In this document: piece by piece, positions 33,989-42,576 of the stretch
Layout: every line of letters starts with the position of its first letter
How positions within the stretch are numbered: position 1 is the first letter of the stretch
From: Gelidibacter gilvus
GTDB lineage: Bacteria; Bacteroidota; Bacteroidia; Flavobacteriales; Flavobacteriaceae
Assembly (NCBI RefSeq): GCF_004115975.1
Contig: NZ_SDDZ01000004.1
Span: 124,001-188,000 of the forward strand
DNA length: 64,000 nucleotides
Direction: 5' to 3'
Program-made: the position numbers and the translations under genes
Notes under the pieces: model-generated
The model's input: only the letters and a program-made list of their open reading frames with translations
What the model was told of the DNA's origin: nothing
The model's database searches: none

Positions 33989-35332
33989 CTAAATTCCTGT
34001 GTAATTACTTGGTGTAATTTGTTTCAGTTCTTCTTTTATAGCGTTTGAAACTTCTAAGGTATTAATGAAATCTGAGATGGACTTTTGATTGATTGTGGTA
34101 TTGGTCCGGGTCAATCCCTTTAAAGCTTCATACGGATTTGGATAGGCCTCTCGTCTTAAAATGGTTTGGATAGCTTCTGCAACAACGGCCCAGTTATTTT
34201 CTAGATCTTCTTTAAATTTAGGTTCGTTCAGTACCAATTTGCCCAATCCTACCAAGGTGCTTTTGAATCCGATAAGCGTATGGCCAAAAGGTACGCCCAA
34301 GTTTCTCAAGACCGTACTATCTGTTAAGTCACGCTGTAACCGTGATATCGGCAACTTTGCGGATAAGTGCTCAAAAATAGCATTGGCGATTCCTAAATTA
34401 CCTTCGCTATTTTCAAAATCGATGGGATTTACTTTGTGTGGCATGGCACTACTGCCAACTTCACCTTCCTTAATTTTTTGTTTGAAATAATCCATGGATA
34501 CATACGTCCACATATCCCTGTCCAAATCAATAAGGATGGTGTTGATGCGTTTTAAATTATCAAATAACGCCGCCATATGATCATAATGTTCAATTTGGGT
34601 GGTAGGGAAGGAGTGCTGCAAGCCTAATTTTCCTTGAACAAACTCGGTTCCAAATGCTTTCCAATCGATATTTGGATAGGCAACTTTGTGGGCATTGAAA
34701 TTTCCTGTTGCACCGCCAAATTTTGCGGCACTCGGGATATCATTGAGCAAATTGAATTGTTCCTCCAAGCGCACTGCAAATACCTCTATTTCTTTTCCTA
34801 ATCGTGTAGGCGACGCAGGTTGTCCGTGTGTACGTGCTAACATCGGGATGTTTTCCCATGCTGCAGAAAGTTCTTTCAACTTTTTTACCAAACTCTTGTA
34901 TTCAGGGACATAAACGTCGTTCATGGCTTCCTTAATACTTAGAGGAACAGCAGTGTTGTTGATATCCTGAGAGGTCAGTCCAAAATGGATAAACTCTTTA
35001 TGGGCATTCAGATCTAGCGCGTCAAATTTCTCCTTAATAAAATATTCAACCGCCTTAACATCGTGGTTGGTGACCTTTTCAATGGCTTTAATGGCAAGTG
35101 CATCTTCCGTTGAAAATTCCGTATAAATCGCTCTTAAATCGTCAAATTTTGAAGTTTCAAAATCTTTGAGTTGTGGCAATGGAATTTCGCATAACGCAAT
35201 AAAATAATCGATTTCTACTTGAACTCGATATTTGATGAGGGCTTCTTCTGAGAAATAATCGGCTAAACTGCTGACTCTGCTTCTATATCTTCCATCAATA
35301 GGAGAAATAGCATTTAAAGGTGATAATGACAT
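33989..35332 (-). CDS. purB: Adenylosuccinate lyase
   Basis: A 447-residue enzyme of the fumarase/aspartase superfamily. The diagnostic signature GSSAMPHKVNPIDFEN, with the mobile catalytic loop serine, lies near residue 285. The histidine region FGLTSQDINNTA is near 117 and MLARTHGQPASPT near 160. It cleaves SAICAR and adenylosuccinate in purine synthesis. A -7-like TATCTTTG on the minus strand (35368-35375) may mark its promoter. The unique 3' partner is the small membrane protein. Confidence 0.95.
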   Translation of the reverse strand: MSLSPLNAISPIDGRYRSRVSSLADYFSEEALIKYRVQVEIDYFIALCEIPLPQLKDFETSKFDDLRAIYTEFSTEDALAIKAIEKVTNHDVKAVEYFIKEKFDALDLNAHKEFIHFGLTSQDINNTAVPLSIKEAMNDVYVPEYKSLVKKLKELSAAWENIPMLARTHGQPASPTRLGKEIEVFAVRLEEQFNLLNDIPSAAKFGGATGNFNAHKVAYPNIDWKAFGTEFVQGKLGLQHSFPTTQIEHYDHMAALFDNLKRINTILIDLDRDMWTYVSMDYFKQKIKEGEVGSSAMPHKVNPIDFENSEGNLGIANAIFEHLSAKLPISRLQRDLTDSTVLRNLGVPFGHTLIGFKSTLVGLGKLVLNEPKFKEDLENNWAVVAEAIQTILRREAYPNPYEALKGLTRTNTTINQKSISDFINTLEVSNAIKEELKQITPSNYTGI

Positions 35333-35588
35333 TGGATGCGTTGTTTTGTTGTGTTAAAAAGAAGATGCAAAGATAAGAAAGAAAGTTAGAAGTTAGGAGA
35401 TGGAGGCTCGAAGTATGTTTGAATAAAAATTTTGAAAAAACGGAATTATTAACACCATTGGGTTTTAATACCTCGAGGCTTGTCGCGATCGAAAAACATT
35501 TCCTTATTTTTATGCCTCAAGCAACTAAATGGAAATGGCAATAGCAACCGTCATCGGTCACCCGTCACCCGTCTAATAAAATAAATTC

Positions 35589-36824
35589 GTGATAAATAAA
35601 AAACTACTCATCATCGGTCATGTGTGGCCAGAACCAAGAAGTTCTGCAGCAGGAAGCCGAATGATGCAACTTATTGAAAGTTTTCAAAAGGAAGATTATG
35701 AAATTATTTTTGCCAGCGCCTGTGCTAAAAGCATTAATGCATTCGATTTGTCTGAAATTGGAATCGTTCAAGCCAACATTGAGTTGAACCACTCCAGTTT
35801 TGATCATTTTATCAAGAGTTTTAATCCCGATGTGATTCTTTTTGATCGATTTATGACCGAAGAACAATTTGGTTGGCGCGTTGCTGAACAATGTCCAGAG
35901 GCTTTGAGAGTTCTCGATACTGAAGATTTGCACTGCCTAAGAAAGGGAAGACAGCAAGCTTTTAAGGACGGTAAGACGTTTGATTCTTCATATCTTTTTA
36001 ATGACTTTTCAAAACGTGAAATGGCGAGCATTTACCGCTGTGATCTGTCTTTAATTATTTCAGAGGTTGAAATGGAAATCCTAACAAATGAGTTCAAAAT
36101 GCCTAAGGAATTAATTTTTTATCTTCCTTTTCAACTCGATTTAATTTCTGACCAAGAGAGTTCAGAACTTCCTTATTTTGAAAATCGACAACATTTTATA
36201 ACCATTGGTAACTTTCTGCACGAGCCTAATTATAATTCCATTTTATATCTGAAAGAAACTATTTGGCCCTTGATTAAGAAGGAATTACCCAATGCCAACT
36301 TGCACATATATGGTGCTTACGCCTCTCAAAAAGTGAATCAATTACACGATGAAAAGAGCGGATTCTTAATCAAAGGTTTCGCCACAGATGTTAATGAGGT
36401 CATGGCAAAAGCAAAAGTGTGTTTAGCTCCTTTGCGATTTGGCGCGGGTTTAAAAGGAAAATTGGTTGACGCAATGAAAAATGGAACGCCTTGTGTCATG
36501 ACTTCTATTGCTGCTGAAGGCATGTTTGGAGATGTAAAGCCAAATGGAGCTATCGAGGATGCACCAGATTTATTCGCAGAAAATGCGGTCTTACTTTATG
36601 AAAACAAAACTATTTGGAGCGAAAAGCAGCATCATGGTTTTAAAGTCCTCAACCAACGCTTCAATAAGTCAAACTTTCATGATCGGTTTTTTAATGATAT
36701 TGATGAAACCATTCAACATTTGAAAGAACATCGACAGAATAACTTCACGGGACAAATGCTACAGCATCATCTACTTAATTCCACAAAATATATGAGTAAA
36801 TGGATTGAAGAGAAAAATAAATGA
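35589..36824 (+). CDS. Glycosyltransferase (GT-B fold, GT4-like)
   Basis: A 411-residue protein with two Rossmann-like halves. The N-terminal half begins KLLIIGHVWPEPRSSAAGSR; the C-terminal half has ITIGNFLHEPNYNSILYL, IYGAYASQKVNQL and GLKGKLVDAMKNGTPCVMTS, the nucleotide-sugar binding ridge of GT4-type enzymes. The start is a GTG at 35589; there is no in-frame ATG nearby. It stands alone between purB and the egt genes, so the acceptor is unknown. Confidence 0.8.
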   Translation: MINKKLLIIGHVWPEPRSSAAGSRMMQLIESFQKEDYEIIFASACAKSINAFDLSEIGIVQANIELNHSSFDHFIKSFNPDVILFDRFMTEEQFGWRVAEQCPEALRVLDTEDLHCLRKGRQQAFKDGKTFDSSYLFNDFSKREMASIYRCDLSLIISEVEMEILTNEFKMPKELIFYLPFQLDLISDQESSELPYFENRQHFITIGNFLHEPNYNSILYLKETIWPLIKKELPNANLHIYGAYASQKVNQLHDEKSGFLIKGFATDVNEVMAKAKVCLAPLRFGAGLKGKLVDAMKNGTPCVMTSIAAEGMFGDVKPNGAIEDAPDLFAENAVLLYENKTIWSEKQHHGFKVLNQRFNKSNFHDRFFNDIDETIQHLKEHRQNNFTGQMLQHHLLNSTKYMSKWIEEKNK

Positions 36825-36874
36825 AGCTAATGTCTATGTGCACTGACTCTTATTATACTAAAATACACCGTGCA

Positions 36875-37822
36875 TTAATGTTTCTCCAAAATATAATCCG
36901 CAAAAAGATGTTGAGAATCGGTCAATCGATCACTGATTTTTAGAAATGAGCCTTCTAAAATGGTGTTTAAAATCTGGTCGTTATATTTTCTGCTGGTTTC
37001 CATGTGGATTTTTTCACCTTTTTTAAAGGTGAAAGTTTTGTCAAGACTTTTTATTGCAATATTTTGATCTTTTGTGCTCACCAAAAAACTTCTGGCTATG
37101 CCTTCTTCTTCATTGTATTCTGGTTTGTGTTCAAAAGTATTGATGTCAAAATTGGCATCCAACTCGTTATTGATTCGCGTTAATAAATTCAGATTAAAAC
37201 GTTTGGTGATGCCTTGAGCGTCATCATAGGCTGGAAGTACAATAGATTTTGGCTTTATCAAATCTACACCCAGTAATATCTTATCGCCAGTTTTTAAATT
37301 ATGATCTAATTTCTGAATAAATTCCTTGGCTTTTGAATCGTTAAAATTTCCAATATTTGAACCTAAGAATAAAACGACTATTGGATGTGATGAGGTTTTG
37401 AAATCGCCAAGAACATTAAAGTAATCGCCTTGTTTTGGATCGATTTTTACCGTTGGCAATTCGTTATTTATAGATGCTTTTAATTGTTCCAATGCATTTT
37501 CTGAAATGTCGACGGGTGCATATTTAAAATTATAGCCCTGATCATCCAAAGCCTTCAGTAATTGTTTGGTTTTTGTGCCATCGCCCGCACCTAACTCTAC
37601 GAGCTCGAAGAAGTCGTTTTTTTCAAGTTTGAGTGCTTTTATAAGTTGTTGATGTTGATTTTTAAAAATATCAAATTCTGCGCTGGTCAAATAATATTCG
37701 GGCATATTCATGATTTCGACAAACAAGGCATCGCCGATTTTATCATAAAAATATTTGGATGGCAAGGTTTTATTTGTGGCACTTAAACCAAAATCGATGT
37801 CTTTTTGAAAGTTTTCGTTCAT
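36875..37822 (-). CDS. egtD: L-histidine N-alpha-methyltransferase EgtD
   Basis: A 315-residue methyltransferase with the EgtD motifs PEYYLTSAE (41-49), the SAM-binding ELGAGDGTKTKQLL (76-89) and FLGSNIGNF. EgtD trimethylates histidine to hercynine, the first step of ergothioneine synthesis. It begins 3 bp after egtB in the same direction, which strongly supports the assignment. EgtA, EgtC and EgtE are not in the window. Confidence 0.9.
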   Translation of the reverse strand: MNENFQKDIDFGLSATNKTLPSKYFYDKIGDALFVEIMNMPEYYLTSAEFDIFKNQHQQLIKALKLEKNDFFELVELGAGDGTKTKQLLKALDDQGYNFKYAPVDISENALEQLKASINNELPTVKIDPKQGDYFNVLGDFKTSSHPIVVLFLGSNIGNFNDSKAKEFIQKLDHNLKTGDKILLGVDLIKPKSIVLPAYDDAQGITKRFNLNLLTRINNELDANFDINTFEHKPEYNEEEGIARSFLVSTKDQNIAIKSLDKTFTFKKGEKIHMETSRKYNDQILNTILEGSFLKISDRLTDSQHLFADYILEKH

Positions 37823-37825
37823 ATA

Positions 37826-38974
37826 TTATTTTGCAAGTCTGATTCCGGAAAATTGCCATTGTGCTTGAGGATGGAAAAAATTTCTATAAGTATGGCGACT
37901 ATGGTTTGACGCAGTGGCGCTGGAAGCACCTCTCAAAACCATCTGATTGATCATGAATTTACCGTTGTATTCACCTACCGCTCCTTTGGCTGTTTTGAAT
38001 TTAGGATAAGGTAGGTAGGCGCTGTTGGTCCATTCCCAATGCGTTCCCCATTGCAGTTTTTTTGATGCGACTTCCCATTCAAACTCTGTAGGCAATCGAT
38101 AACCTTTCCATAGTGCAAAGGCGGAGGCTTCATAAAATGAAATATGGGTTAGAATAGCATTTTTGTCGATGGCTTCCAAACCAGACAACGCGTACTGGTG
38201 CCATTCATCATCTACCGTTTTCCAATATAAAGGATGTGCTATCTTATTATCCTTGATCCAAAACCATGCTTCATCCAACCAATATTTGGGTTGTTTATAA
38301 CCATCATCATTTATGAATGTCATAAAATCGCCATTGGTAACAAGACCCTTGGAAATTTCGAACGGTTCCAAAAACACGCGATGCACCCCCAATTCATTGT
38401 CAAAAGAAAAGTCATTAGTGGCATGACCAATGGTGTAAATGCCCTCATCTATTTTCAGCCATTCCTCAGAGCCATTAAAATGATTGACAAAGTTTTTTTC
38501 GTAGAGTTTTGGGTATAGCGGATTTAACGATAAGGTGTATTTAATATCTGAAACCAATAGTTCCTGATGCTGTTGCTCGTGGTTGATTCCTAAGATGGTC
38601 AGGGATATGACCTCTTCATCAGCGGTGGATTCCAATAAATTGATCATGGCTTTGTCCACAAACGCTCGGAAATCATAAACTGTCTCAATTTTAGGACGAG
38701 TCAATAAACCCCTGTTGTTTCTTTCAATCCGTTCGCCAATACTGTTGTAATAACTATTGAATAAAAATCCAAAATCTTTATTAAATACTTGATAGTTCGG
38801 CACATGATTTTTTAATATCATTTCTTCAAAAAACCAGGTAACATGCGCAATGTGCCACTTTGGTGGACTTGAGAAAATCGCAGATTGTGGAGTGTAATCC
38901 TCTACTTGTAAAGGTTTGCAAAGTGCCTCTGTACGTTGGCGGGTTTCGATATATTTTTTAGTGAGTGTATTCAT
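37826..38974 (-). CDS. egtB: Ergothioneine biosynthesis sulfoxide synthase EgtB
   Basis: A 382-residue protein with an N-terminal DinB-like helical domain and a C-terminal formylglycine-generating-enzyme-like domain. The iron-binding histidines are visible: His44 in WHIAHVTWFFE, and His132 and His136 in NHEQQHQELL. The C-terminus has RLPTEFEWEVASKK, WEWTNSAYLPYPKF and SRHTYRNFFHP. EgtB joins hercynine to a thiol donor (gamma-glutamylcysteine or cysteine) using oxygen. The sulfur donor used here cannot be told by eye. Operon with egtD. Confidence 0.92.
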   Translation of the reverse strand: MNTLTKKYIETRQRTEALCKPLQVEDYTPQSAIFSSPPKWHIAHVTWFFEEMILKNHVPNYQVFNKDFGFLFNSYYNSIGERIERNNRGLLTRPKIETVYDFRAFVDKAMINLLESTADEEVISLTILGINHEQQHQELLVSDIKYTLSLNPLYPKLYEKNFVNHFNGSEEWLKIDEGIYTIGHATNDFSFDNELGVHRVFLEPFEISKGLVTNGDFMTFINDDGYKQPKYWLDEAWFWIKDNKIAHPLYWKTVDDEWHQYALSGLEAIDKNAILTHISFYEASAFALWKGYRLPTEFEWEVASKKLQWGTHWEWTNSAYLPYPKFKTAKGAVGEYNGKFMINQMVLRGASSATASNHSRHTYRNFFHPQAQWQFSGIRLAK

Positions 38975-39258
38975 GATATTTATAAAGATACTAAGGATTT
39001 TATGAATTTAAAATGGAAATATGAAATGGGTGCGTTTTTCTTGTGAATGAGTTAGAAGGCATTAGGTATTGGGGAGAAGATTTAATTATGGGTTATAAGG
39101 TCAGAGTTATGAGTATGTACATTCCTACATAAGATTAACAATAAGGAATGAGGTTTTTAATGATGACTTAATTGGTCTTTGGATATTTGAAGTTTGAGAT
39201 TTTTAAATTCTGTAGGTATCAAAATAAATTATAGTTTTGCAACTTCAAAATTTAAACT

Positions 39259-40896
39259 ATGATTTCAGTCGATAATTTAGCTGTGGAATTTGGCGGAACT
39301 GCCTTATTCAGTGAGGTGTCTTTTACCATTAATGAAAATGATAAAATTGCCCTAATGGGTAAAAATGGTGCGGGTAAATCTACCATGATGAAAATTATTG
39401 CCGGCGAACAAAAACCATCAAAAGGTAATGTGCGCTATCCGAAAGATGCAATTATTGCCTACTTGCCACAGCATTTGCTGACTGAAGATGCTTGTACTGT
39501 TTTTGAGGAGGCTTCTAAAGCTTTTGCGCATGTGTTTGAAATGCGCGACGAAATGGAGCAGTTAAATAAAGCTTTGGAAACGAGAACGGATTATGATTCT
39601 GATGAATATATGCGGATTATTCAGAAGGTGTCGGATTTGGGTGAAAAATATTATGCTCTGGAAGATGTCAATTACGATGCTGAGGTTGAAAAGGCTTTGG
39701 CGGGCTTAGGTTTTAAGCGTTCTGATTTTACGAGAATGACCAGCGAGTTCAGCGGCGGATTTCGGATGCGGATCGAATTGGCAAAAATTCTGTTGCAAAA
39801 ACCAGATTTGATCCTACTAGATGAGCCTACCAACCATATTGATATCGAGTCGGTGATCTGGCTGGAAGATTTTTTGCTCAACAAGGCCAATGCCGTGATG
39901 GTCATTTCTCACGACAAGGCTTTTATTGACAATATCACCAATAGAACGATTGAAGTGACAATGGGTCGGATTTACGATTATAAAGCCAACTATTCCCATT
40001 ATTTGCAATTGCGTGAAGATAGACGTGTGCATCAAATTAAAGCGTATCAAGAGCAGCAAAGATTCATTGCTGATAATATGGCTTTTATTGAGCGATTTAA
40101 AGGTACCTATTCTAAAACCAATCAGGTCAATTCTAGGGAGCGGATGTTAGAGAAACTGGAAATCATTGAAGTAGATGATATCGATACATCAGCTTTGAAA
40201 TTGAGATTTCCACCGGCACAACGTTCTGGGGATTATCCGGTAACCGTAAAGGATTTATCAAAATCCTATGGGGACCACGTCGTGTTTGAAAATGCCAATA
40301 TGTCCATTTCAAGAGGGGAGAAGGTTTCTTTTGTAGGTCGAAATGGTGAAGGAAAATCCACCATGATCAAAGCCATTATGGGGGAAATTGAGGTGGAAGG
40401 AAAGTGCCATTTGGGACATAATGTAAAAGTGGGTTATTTTGCTCAAAATCAAGCCTCGCTATTGGATGAAAGCCTCACCATTTTCCAAACCGTCGACGAA
40501 GTTGCGGAAGGTGATGTGCGAACGCAAATCAAGAATATCCTTGGGCGTTTTATGTTTAAGGGCGATGATATTGATAAGAAGGTAAGCGTGCTTTCGGGTG
40601 GAGAGAAAACACGGTTGGCTATGGTAAAGCTGCTGTTGGAACCAGTTAACTTATTGATTCTGGATGAGCCTACCAATCACTTGGATTTAAAATCAAAAGA
40701 CGTTTTAAAAGAGGCACTTTTGGATTTTGATGGCACCTTGATTTTAGTGTCGCACGACCGTGATTTTCTACAAGGCCTATCGCAGAAAGTATTCGAATTT
40801 AAAGACCAACGGGTCATTGAACATTTTGAAACTATTGACGATTTCTTAGTGAGAAATAGAATTGAAAACTTAAAGGAAATTGATTTGAGGAAATAA
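39259..40896 (+). CDS. ABC-F family ATPase
   Basis: A 545-residue soluble protein with two ABC domains and no membrane segment. Walker A motifs are GKNGAGKST (near 35) and GRNGEGKST (near 357), signatures SGGFRMR and LSGGEKTR, Walker B LILLDEPTNHID and LLILDEPTNHLD. The linker (RVHQIKAYQEQQRFIADN) is the P-site tRNA-interaction region of ABC-F proteins, which act on translating ribosomes. The subfamily (EttA, Uup, YbiT or resistance type) is not resolved. A TAGTTTTG -7-like box lies at 39232-39239. Confidence 0.92.
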   Translation: MISVDNLAVEFGGTALFSEVSFTINENDKIALMGKNGAGKSTMMKIIAGEQKPSKGNVRYPKDAIIAYLPQHLLTEDACTVFEEASKAFAHVFEMRDEMEQLNKALETRTDYDSDEYMRIIQKVSDLGEKYYALEDVNYDAEVEKALAGLGFKRSDFTRMTSEFSGGFRMRIELAKILLQKPDLILLDEPTNHIDIESVIWLEDFLLNKANAVMVISHDKAFIDNITNRTIEVTMGRIYDYKANYSHYLQLREDRRVHQIKAYQEQQRFIADNMAFIERFKGTYSKTNQVNSRERMLEKLEIIEVDDIDTSALKLRFPPAQRSGDYPVTVKDLSKSYGDHVVFENANMSISRGEKVSFVGRNGEGKSTMIKAIMGEIEVEGKCHLGHNVKVGYFAQNQASLLDESLTIFQTVDEVAEGDVRTQIKNILGRFMFKGDDIDKKVSVLSGGEKTRLAMVKLLLEPVNLLILDEPTNHLDLKSKDVLKEALLDFDGTLILVSHDRDFLQGLSQKVFEFKDQRVIEHFETIDDFLVRNRIENLKEIDLRK

Positions 40897-41026
40897 TATT
40901 TGTGGTGGTATAATTACATAAACTTCCAAATGCGCTCATCTTTTTAGGTTTTTTTCATTAATTTTTGTGCCTCAACACCTTTGTAAATCTATATTTTAGA
41001 CTTTAAATACTGAACAATAATCCTTT

Positions 41027-41764
41027 ATGAGAAAAGCCGTTAGACTCTTAATTAGTAACTTAAGAACTTTTTTAAGAGATAAATTACATCAATATGATGT
41101 GACCCTTCCGTATATCATCACTGTTGTTGTTGCGCTTATAGTCGTTGTTGGAGGAATTAACTTGTTTATAGAACTTACTGAAACTTTAAAATCAGATTTA
41201 CTGGCAGATTATGACCAAAAAATCACAGAATATGTAATTTCCTATCGATCACCTTCACTTACCAAATATTTTATTTTTGTAACCCATGTGGGCGATATCT
41301 ATGGTTATGCCTTCGTTTTGGGAACTTTTATGTTGTTGTCCATTTTCGTATATAAGCGATGGAAATATACCTTGCAAATTATTTTCGTTTTGGCACTCTC
41401 TGCCATCTCAAACCTAATTCTTAAACGTTTTGTGGATCGTGCTAGACCTGGCATTGAGCACATGGTATCTGTGGAAACTTTGAGTTATCCAAGCGGACAT
41501 GCCATGAGTGCCATGGCTTTCTACGGATTCTTGATGTATTTGTTCTACAGATTTAAGATGAATATCTTTTTGAAAATTGCCATCATACTGCTCTTGGGTA
41601 TTTTAATTCTGAGTATTGGCATGAGCCGAATTTATCTTGGCGTCCATTATCCGTCTGATATTGCTGGTGGGTATATTGCAGGATTTATCTGGGTGATTTT
41701 TTGTATTCTTATTTTTGATATTATCGAAGTCTTCAGAAGAGATCCACGGACGCCTACGGTTTGA
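41027..41764 (+). CDS. PAP2 family membrane phosphatase
   Basis: A 245-residue membrane protein with about six helices. The three PAP2 motifs are present: KRFVDRARP (133-141), YPSGHAMSA (154-162) and SRIYLGVHYPSD (about 203-214). It should dephosphorylate a lipid phosphate such as undecaprenyl diphosphate or phosphatidic acid on the periplasmic face. The substrate is not determined by sequence. Monocistronic. Confidence 0.9.
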   Translation: MRKAVRLLISNLRTFLRDKLHQYDVTLPYIITVVVALIVVVGGINLFIELTETLKSDLLADYDQKITEYVISYRSPSLTKYFIFVTHVGDIYGYAFVLGTFMLLSIFVYKRWKYTLQIIFVLALSAISNLILKRFVDRARPGIEHMVSVETLSYPSGHAMSAMAFYGFLMYLFYRFKMNIFLKIAIILLLGILILSIGMSRIYLGVHYPSDIAGGYIAGFIWVIFCILIFDIIEVFRRDPRTPTV

Positions 41765-41873
41765 GGCTGAGCTTTTATATTCGCCTGGTATCCCCATACT
41801 TAGACTGGTCGGATTGCCGTGAGAAATTTCGCTGCATTTTCTTCAAATAAGAATAAAAACTGCACATGTTTTT

Positions 41874-41903
41874 TTGAGTTTTAACTTACTGATACTATAT
41901 TTG
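41874..41903 (+). promoter_or_regulatory. Bacteroidota-type promoter fixing the DUF4256 start
   Basis: TTG (41874-41876), 19 nt, TATATTTG (41896-41903): a perfect consensus match. Transcription should begin near 41910, so the ATG at 41928 is the start; the earlier in-frame TTG at 41874 lies inside the promoter. Confidence 0.75.
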
Positions 41904-41927
41904 TTACATCAATATTATGACAAAATT

Positions 41928-42491
41928 ATGTTCTACCAACAGGAGTTAACCCAAGAACAATCCGAGGCACTTATCAGCATTTTGAAATCTCGTTTTGAAA
42001 CCAATCAAAATCGTCACCCGAATTTGAGTTGGGATGTCATTGAAGATCGTTTAAAAAATCACCCTAAAATACTATGGTCTCTCAATGAAATGGAACGTAC
42101 CGGAGGCGAACCTGATGCTATGGGACATGAAAAAACAACGGATGCGTTCGCTTTTTATGATTTTTCAAAAGAAAGTCCAATAGGAAGAAGAAGTTTATGC
42201 TATGACCGCGAAGGCTTGGAATCAAGGAAGGACCATCCACCAAAAAACTCAGCCATTGCTATGGCAGAAGAAATGGGCATCGATCTTTTAACAGAAGAAG
42301 ACTACCGTGCCTTACAAAAACTTAGCGCTGTTGATTCTAAAACATCAAGTTGGCTGAAAACCCCTTCAGAAATTAGAAAATTGGATGGCGCTGTTTTTGG
42401 CGACTTCAGATTTGGCCGTGTCTTTGTATACCATAATGGACCGCAATCTTATTATTCTGGTAGAGGTTTTAGAGGAGTGCTTAAAATTTAG
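41928..42491 (+). CDS. DUF4256 family protein
   Basis: A 187-residue soluble protein with the DUF4256 hallmarks: SWDVIEDRLKNHPKILWSLNEME, TGGEPDAMGHEK, SPIGRRSLCYDREGLESRK, EMGIDLLTEEDYRALQ and FGDFRFGRVFVYHNG. Function unknown. The start at 41928 is supported by a promoter ending only 24 bp upstream. It has no close neighbour in the same direction except the large lectin gene 85 bp downstream. Confidence 0.85.
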   Translation: MFYQQELTQEQSEALISILKSRFETNQNRHPNLSWDVIEDRLKNHPKILWSLNEMERTGGEPDAMGHEKTTDAFAFYDFSKESPIGRRSLCYDREGLESRKDHPPKNSAIAMAEEMGIDLLTEEDYRALQKLSAVDSKTSSWLKTPSEIRKLDGAVFGDFRFGRVFVYHNGPQSYYSGRGFRGVLKI

Positions 42492-42576
42492 TAACAGTAA
42501 TTCTTAAAAAACAATGAAGCTCATTCTATTTTAATTGTTATTTTTAAAGTCCCTACGAATTAAATGAGGTTTTAAA

